Assembly: GCA_003242685.1 (NCBI GenBank)
Contig: QGVD01000013.1
Span: 1 to 64,000, forward strand
DNA: 64,000 bases
Direction: 5' to 3'
From: Pseudomonadota bacterium
GTDB lineage: Bacteria; Pseudomonadota; Gammaproteobacteria; Steroidobacterales; Steroidobacteraceae
The translations under genes were made by a program, and so were the position numbers. This document shows positions 61,693-64,000 of the stretch, piece by piece. The notes under the pieces were generated by a model. The model searched no databases and was not told the DNA's origin. It saw only the letters and a program-made list of their open reading frames with translations. Every line of letters starts with the position of its first letter. Position 1 is the stretch's first letter.

Positions 61693-62541
61693 TCAGGCCG
61701 GGGCGGGTGCCTGCTCGAATACCACCGTGCACGACGTGCCGCGCTCGATCGTCGCGCCGACGCCTGCGGCGATGACGGCGTTTTCGCCGAATGTGACGCC
61801 GCGCAATGCACGGTCGAAGCGGAATGTGCGCAGCACCGGCAGCGGATCGCCGGAGCGCTCGCCCGTCACCTGATCGGTGCCCGTGATCGCGCAGCGCGTG
61901 CAGGGCTTCACGAGCCGCAGCACCGCTTCGCCGATCCGGATCTCGGAGATGCGGTCCTCCGCGAAAGGCTGCAGCCCGCCGAGCACGATGTTCGGACGGA
62001 AGCGCGTCATCGGAAGCGGCTGCGGCAGCCGCCGGTTGAGCTCCTCGAGCGACGCGGTGTTGCACACGAGGAGCGGAAAGCCGTCGGGAAACGCCACGGG
62101 AGCGGCGACGTCTCCCGCGTATCTCGGATTCGCACGCCGGCCAGGAGTCGCAGGGACGCGCACGAGCCGCACTGGCTCGCCGATCACCGAGCCGAGCCAC
62201 GCGGCCGCTTCATCGCCCTGATCCAGTGCGGTGCAGGTGTCGTCCCAGATCCGCACCTCGCGCGGCGTGCCTTCGGGTCTGCACGGGACGGTCAGCGGGG
62301 AGAGGCCGGGCGCGCGAAGCACGAGCGCATCGTCCGTGAGCATGGTCTCGATGACTGCAAGGCGCGGGTGCGTTCGCTGTGTGAGGAATCTGCCCTGCGC
62401 GTTCACGACCATCCAGTGACGGTCCCATTCGAACCCGGCAGGCCCGAGCACGGTGCGCTCGCGCGGAATGGCCCGCGCGGACTTGAGCGGATAGATGAAG
62501 AGCGCTTCGACCGTGGCAGTAGTCGTCGATCCGGAGGTCAT
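61693..62541 (-). CDS. MOSC domain protein (YcbX-like)
   Basis: The 282-aa protein has the N-terminal MOSC beta-barrel (VEALFIYPLKSARAI) and the C-terminal MOSC domain with cysteines in VKPCTRCAITG. Such proteins bind molybdenum cofactor and reduce N-hydroxylated compounds. ATG 62,541 was chosen; the longer reading upstream crosses the divergent gene. Confidence 0.85.
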   Translation of the reverse strand: MTSGSTTTATVEALFIYPLKSARAIPRERTVLGPAGFEWDRHWMVVNAQGRFLTQRTHPRLAVIETMLTDDALVLRAPGLSPLTVPCRPEGTPREVRIWDDTCTALDQGDEAAAWLGSVIGEPVRLVRVPATPGRRANPRYAGDVAAPVAFPDGFPLLVCNTASLEELNRRLPQPLPMTRFRPNIVLGGLQPFAEDRISEIRIGEAVLRLVKPCTRCAITGTDQVTGERSGDPLPVLRTFRFDRALRGVTFGENAVIAAGVGATIERGTSCTVVFEQAPAPA

Positions 62542-62616
62542 CGATGCGGCTCGCGGGATGCGCCGATGCGCAGTCTGCCATATGCTGAGGCGAAACATCG
62601 CGGAGGACGAGCGGCA

Positions 62617-64000
62617 ATGGCGGGATCCGGCCTTCGAAGACTCGTCGTGGCGTGTGTATCGGCTGCATTTCTCGCGGCGGGCACCACCGGCGCTCAGGTC
62701 AGAACGGGCGTGCACGTTCGAACGGCAAAGCCGCCGCTGCACGGACAGCACTGGATCGCGATCACCGGCAAGCCTCTCGCCGCAACGGCGGGCGCGATGA
62801 TCTTCCAGAAGGGCGGGAACGCCGTCGATGCCGCGTGCGCGATGATCGCCGCGGCCGCGACCATCTGGGACACCCTGTCGTGGGGCGGTGAGACGCAGGC
62901 GCTGATCTACAACCCGAAGACGGGCAAGGTCATCGGCATCAACGCGCTCGGCATCGCGCCGACCGGTGCGACACCCGACTTCTTCCGGTCGCGCGGCATG
63001 CAGGCGCCGCCCGAGTTCGGTCCGCTCGCGGCGCTCACACCGGGCACGCCGGGCGGAATCATGGTGATGCTCGCAGAATTCGGCACGCTGAGCCTCGCGG
63101 ACGTGCTGGAGCCGTCGATCGAGCTCGCGAAGGGTTATCCCATCGAGGCGCAGGCCGCCGACGCGATCGAGGGCAACAAGCGGCTCATCAAGCAGTGGCC
63201 GGATTCGCGGCGCGTGTTCCTGGTGCACGCGGGCGAAGCACGCGAAGCGCCGCGTCCCGGCGAGATTTTCCGTCAACCGGATCTCGAGGCGACGCTGCGC
63301 AAGCTCGTCGAAGCCGAAGCGCAGGCGCTCGCCGCGGGCAAGGACCGCAAGGCGGCGATCTATGCCGCCTACGAGCGTTTCTACCGGGGCGACATCGCCG
63401 AGGAGTTCGTGCGCGGCTCGCGTGCGATCGGCGGACTGATCACGCACGAGGACCTCGCGAAGTGGCGCGTGCAGATCGAGGATCCCGTGCACGTCCAGTA
63501 CCGCGGCATCGACGTGTACAAGCTGAACACGTGGACGCAGGGACCGGCGCTCCTCCAGATGCTCAACATCCTGGAGAACTTCGACCTGCGCGCGATGGGT
63601 TACAACACGACGCGCTACATCCACACGGTCTATCAGGCGATGAGCCTCGCCTTCGCCGACCGCGACTTCTACTACGGCGATCCGTACTTTCCGCCCGAGG
63701 AACCCCTGCAGGGACTCCTGTCCAAGGAATACGCGCGGGAACGCGCGGCGCTCATCGGCTTCGAGCGCAACGATCCGCACATCGGACCCGGCGATCCGTA
63801 CCCGTACCAGGGCGCGCGCAATCCGTTCCTGAAGCAGCTTCGCAACTGGAAGCCGCCGGCGCCGTCGATGACGACCCGCGCGCATTTCGAGCGCACGTTC
63901 ACGGCCGGCACGACGAGCGTGGTTGCCGCGGACGAGGACGGCTGGGCAGTGGCCGTGACGCCGAGCGGTGGATGGATTCCCGCGGTGATCGCGGGCCGCA
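62617..64000 (+). CDS. Gamma-glutamyltransferase family protein, partial
   Basis: The 461 visible residues begin with a signal peptide (LVVACVSAAFLAAGTTGAQ). KGGNAVDAACAMIAAAAT and PGTPGGIMVMLAEFG are family motifs. The expected nucleophile threonine lies in AGTTSVVAADEDG, 20 residues before the edge. These periplasmic Ntn hydrolases are autoprocessed at that threonine and act on gamma-glutamyl compounds. The gene continues past 64,000. Confidence 0.85.
   Translation, partial: MAGSGLRRLVVACVSAAFLAAGTTGAQVRTGVHVRTAKPPLHGQHWIAITGKPLAATAGAMIFQKGGNAVDAACAMIAAAATIWDTLSWGGETQALIYNPKTGKVIGINALGIAPTGATPDFFRSRGMQAPPEFGPLAALTPGTPGGIMVMLAEFGTLSLADVLEPSIELAKGYPIEAQAADAIEGNKRLIKQWPDSRRVFLVHAGEAREAPRPGEIFRQPDLEATLRKLVEAEAQALAAGKDRKAAIYAAYERFYRGDIAEEFVRGSRAIGGLITHEDLAKWRVQIEDPVHVQYRGIDVYKLNTWTQGPALLQMLNILENFDLRAMGYNTTRYIHTVYQAMSLAFADRDFYYGDPYFPPEEPLQGLLSKEYARERAALIGFERNDPHIGPGDPYPYQGARNPFLKQLRNWKPPAPSMTTRAHFERTFTAGTTSVVAADEDGWAVAVTPSGGWIPAVIAGR

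Noticed and set aside
61693..63885. 730-aa minus-strand frame covering the MOSC gene and beyond
   Set aside because: Only the downstream 282 residues are MOSC-like; the rest is antisense to the gamma-glutamyltransferase gene.

Overview
The window is a high-GC chromosomal segment of a gammaproteobacterium. The gene order supports this: str, S10 and spc ribosomal operons, tufB next to secE-nusG-rplKAJL-rpoBC, and the tRNA set Thr(UGU)-Tyr-Gly-Thr(GGU) near birA. Type III pantothenate kinase (coaX) after birA, a SPOR protein, and a cysK/MetX-like pair recall the Xanthomonadales/Nevskiales/Steroidobacterales side of the class; that placement is inference.

Region 1 (1-29,733, minus strand) is the translation/transcription super-cluster. 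Read in the transcribed direction it runs tRNA-Tyr, tRNA-Gly, tRNA-Thr(GGU), tuf copy 2, tRNA-Trp, secE, nusG, rplK, rplA, L10-type leader, rplJ, rplL, an attenuator-like hairpin, rpoB, rpoC, terminator, str promoter and leader, rpsL, rpsG, fusA, tuf copy 1, rpsJ, then after an unusual 306-bp gap with its own promoter rplC-D-W-B, rpsS, rplV, rpsC, rplP, rpmC, rpsQ, rplN-X-E, rpsN, rpsH, rplF, rplR, rpsE, rpmD, rplO and secY.

Region 2 (29,734-53,719) lies between tRNA-Tyr and tRNA-Thr(UGU), which are neighbours in the classical thrU-tyrU-glyT-thrT-tufB cluster, so about 24 kb separates them here. It holds a release-factor-like baeRF protein with an HPF/RaiA ribosome hibernation factor; an RluB-type pseudouridine synthase; cysK plus a serine/homoserine O-acyltransferase; lemA plus an M48 protease; a type IV pilus minor-pilin operon (fimT-pilV-pilW-pilX-unknown-pilY1-pilE) behind a perfect CRP/Vfr-type site; a secreted EEP-family nuclease/phosphatase; a PilZ protein; and a phage-derived cassette (46.3-49.1 kb) with a self-cleaving CI/LexA-like repressor, an annealing-protein-like gene, a 57-aa Cys/His protein, an acidic small ORF and an SSB-like protein, but no integrase or structural genes. 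Then come small unknown genes, a methyltransferase, an SDR and a single-domain response regulator.

Region 3 (53,720-64,000) has tRNA-Thr(UGU), a SPOR protein, coaX, birA, plsY and a CtlX-like guanidino-modifying enzyme in one overlapping minus-strand operon. A divergent MBL-fold exonuclease is followed by a DNA ligase that ends after its N-terminal domain. The rest is a PAS-GGDEF-EAL protein, a MOSC protein and a gamma-glutamyltransferase cut by the window edge.
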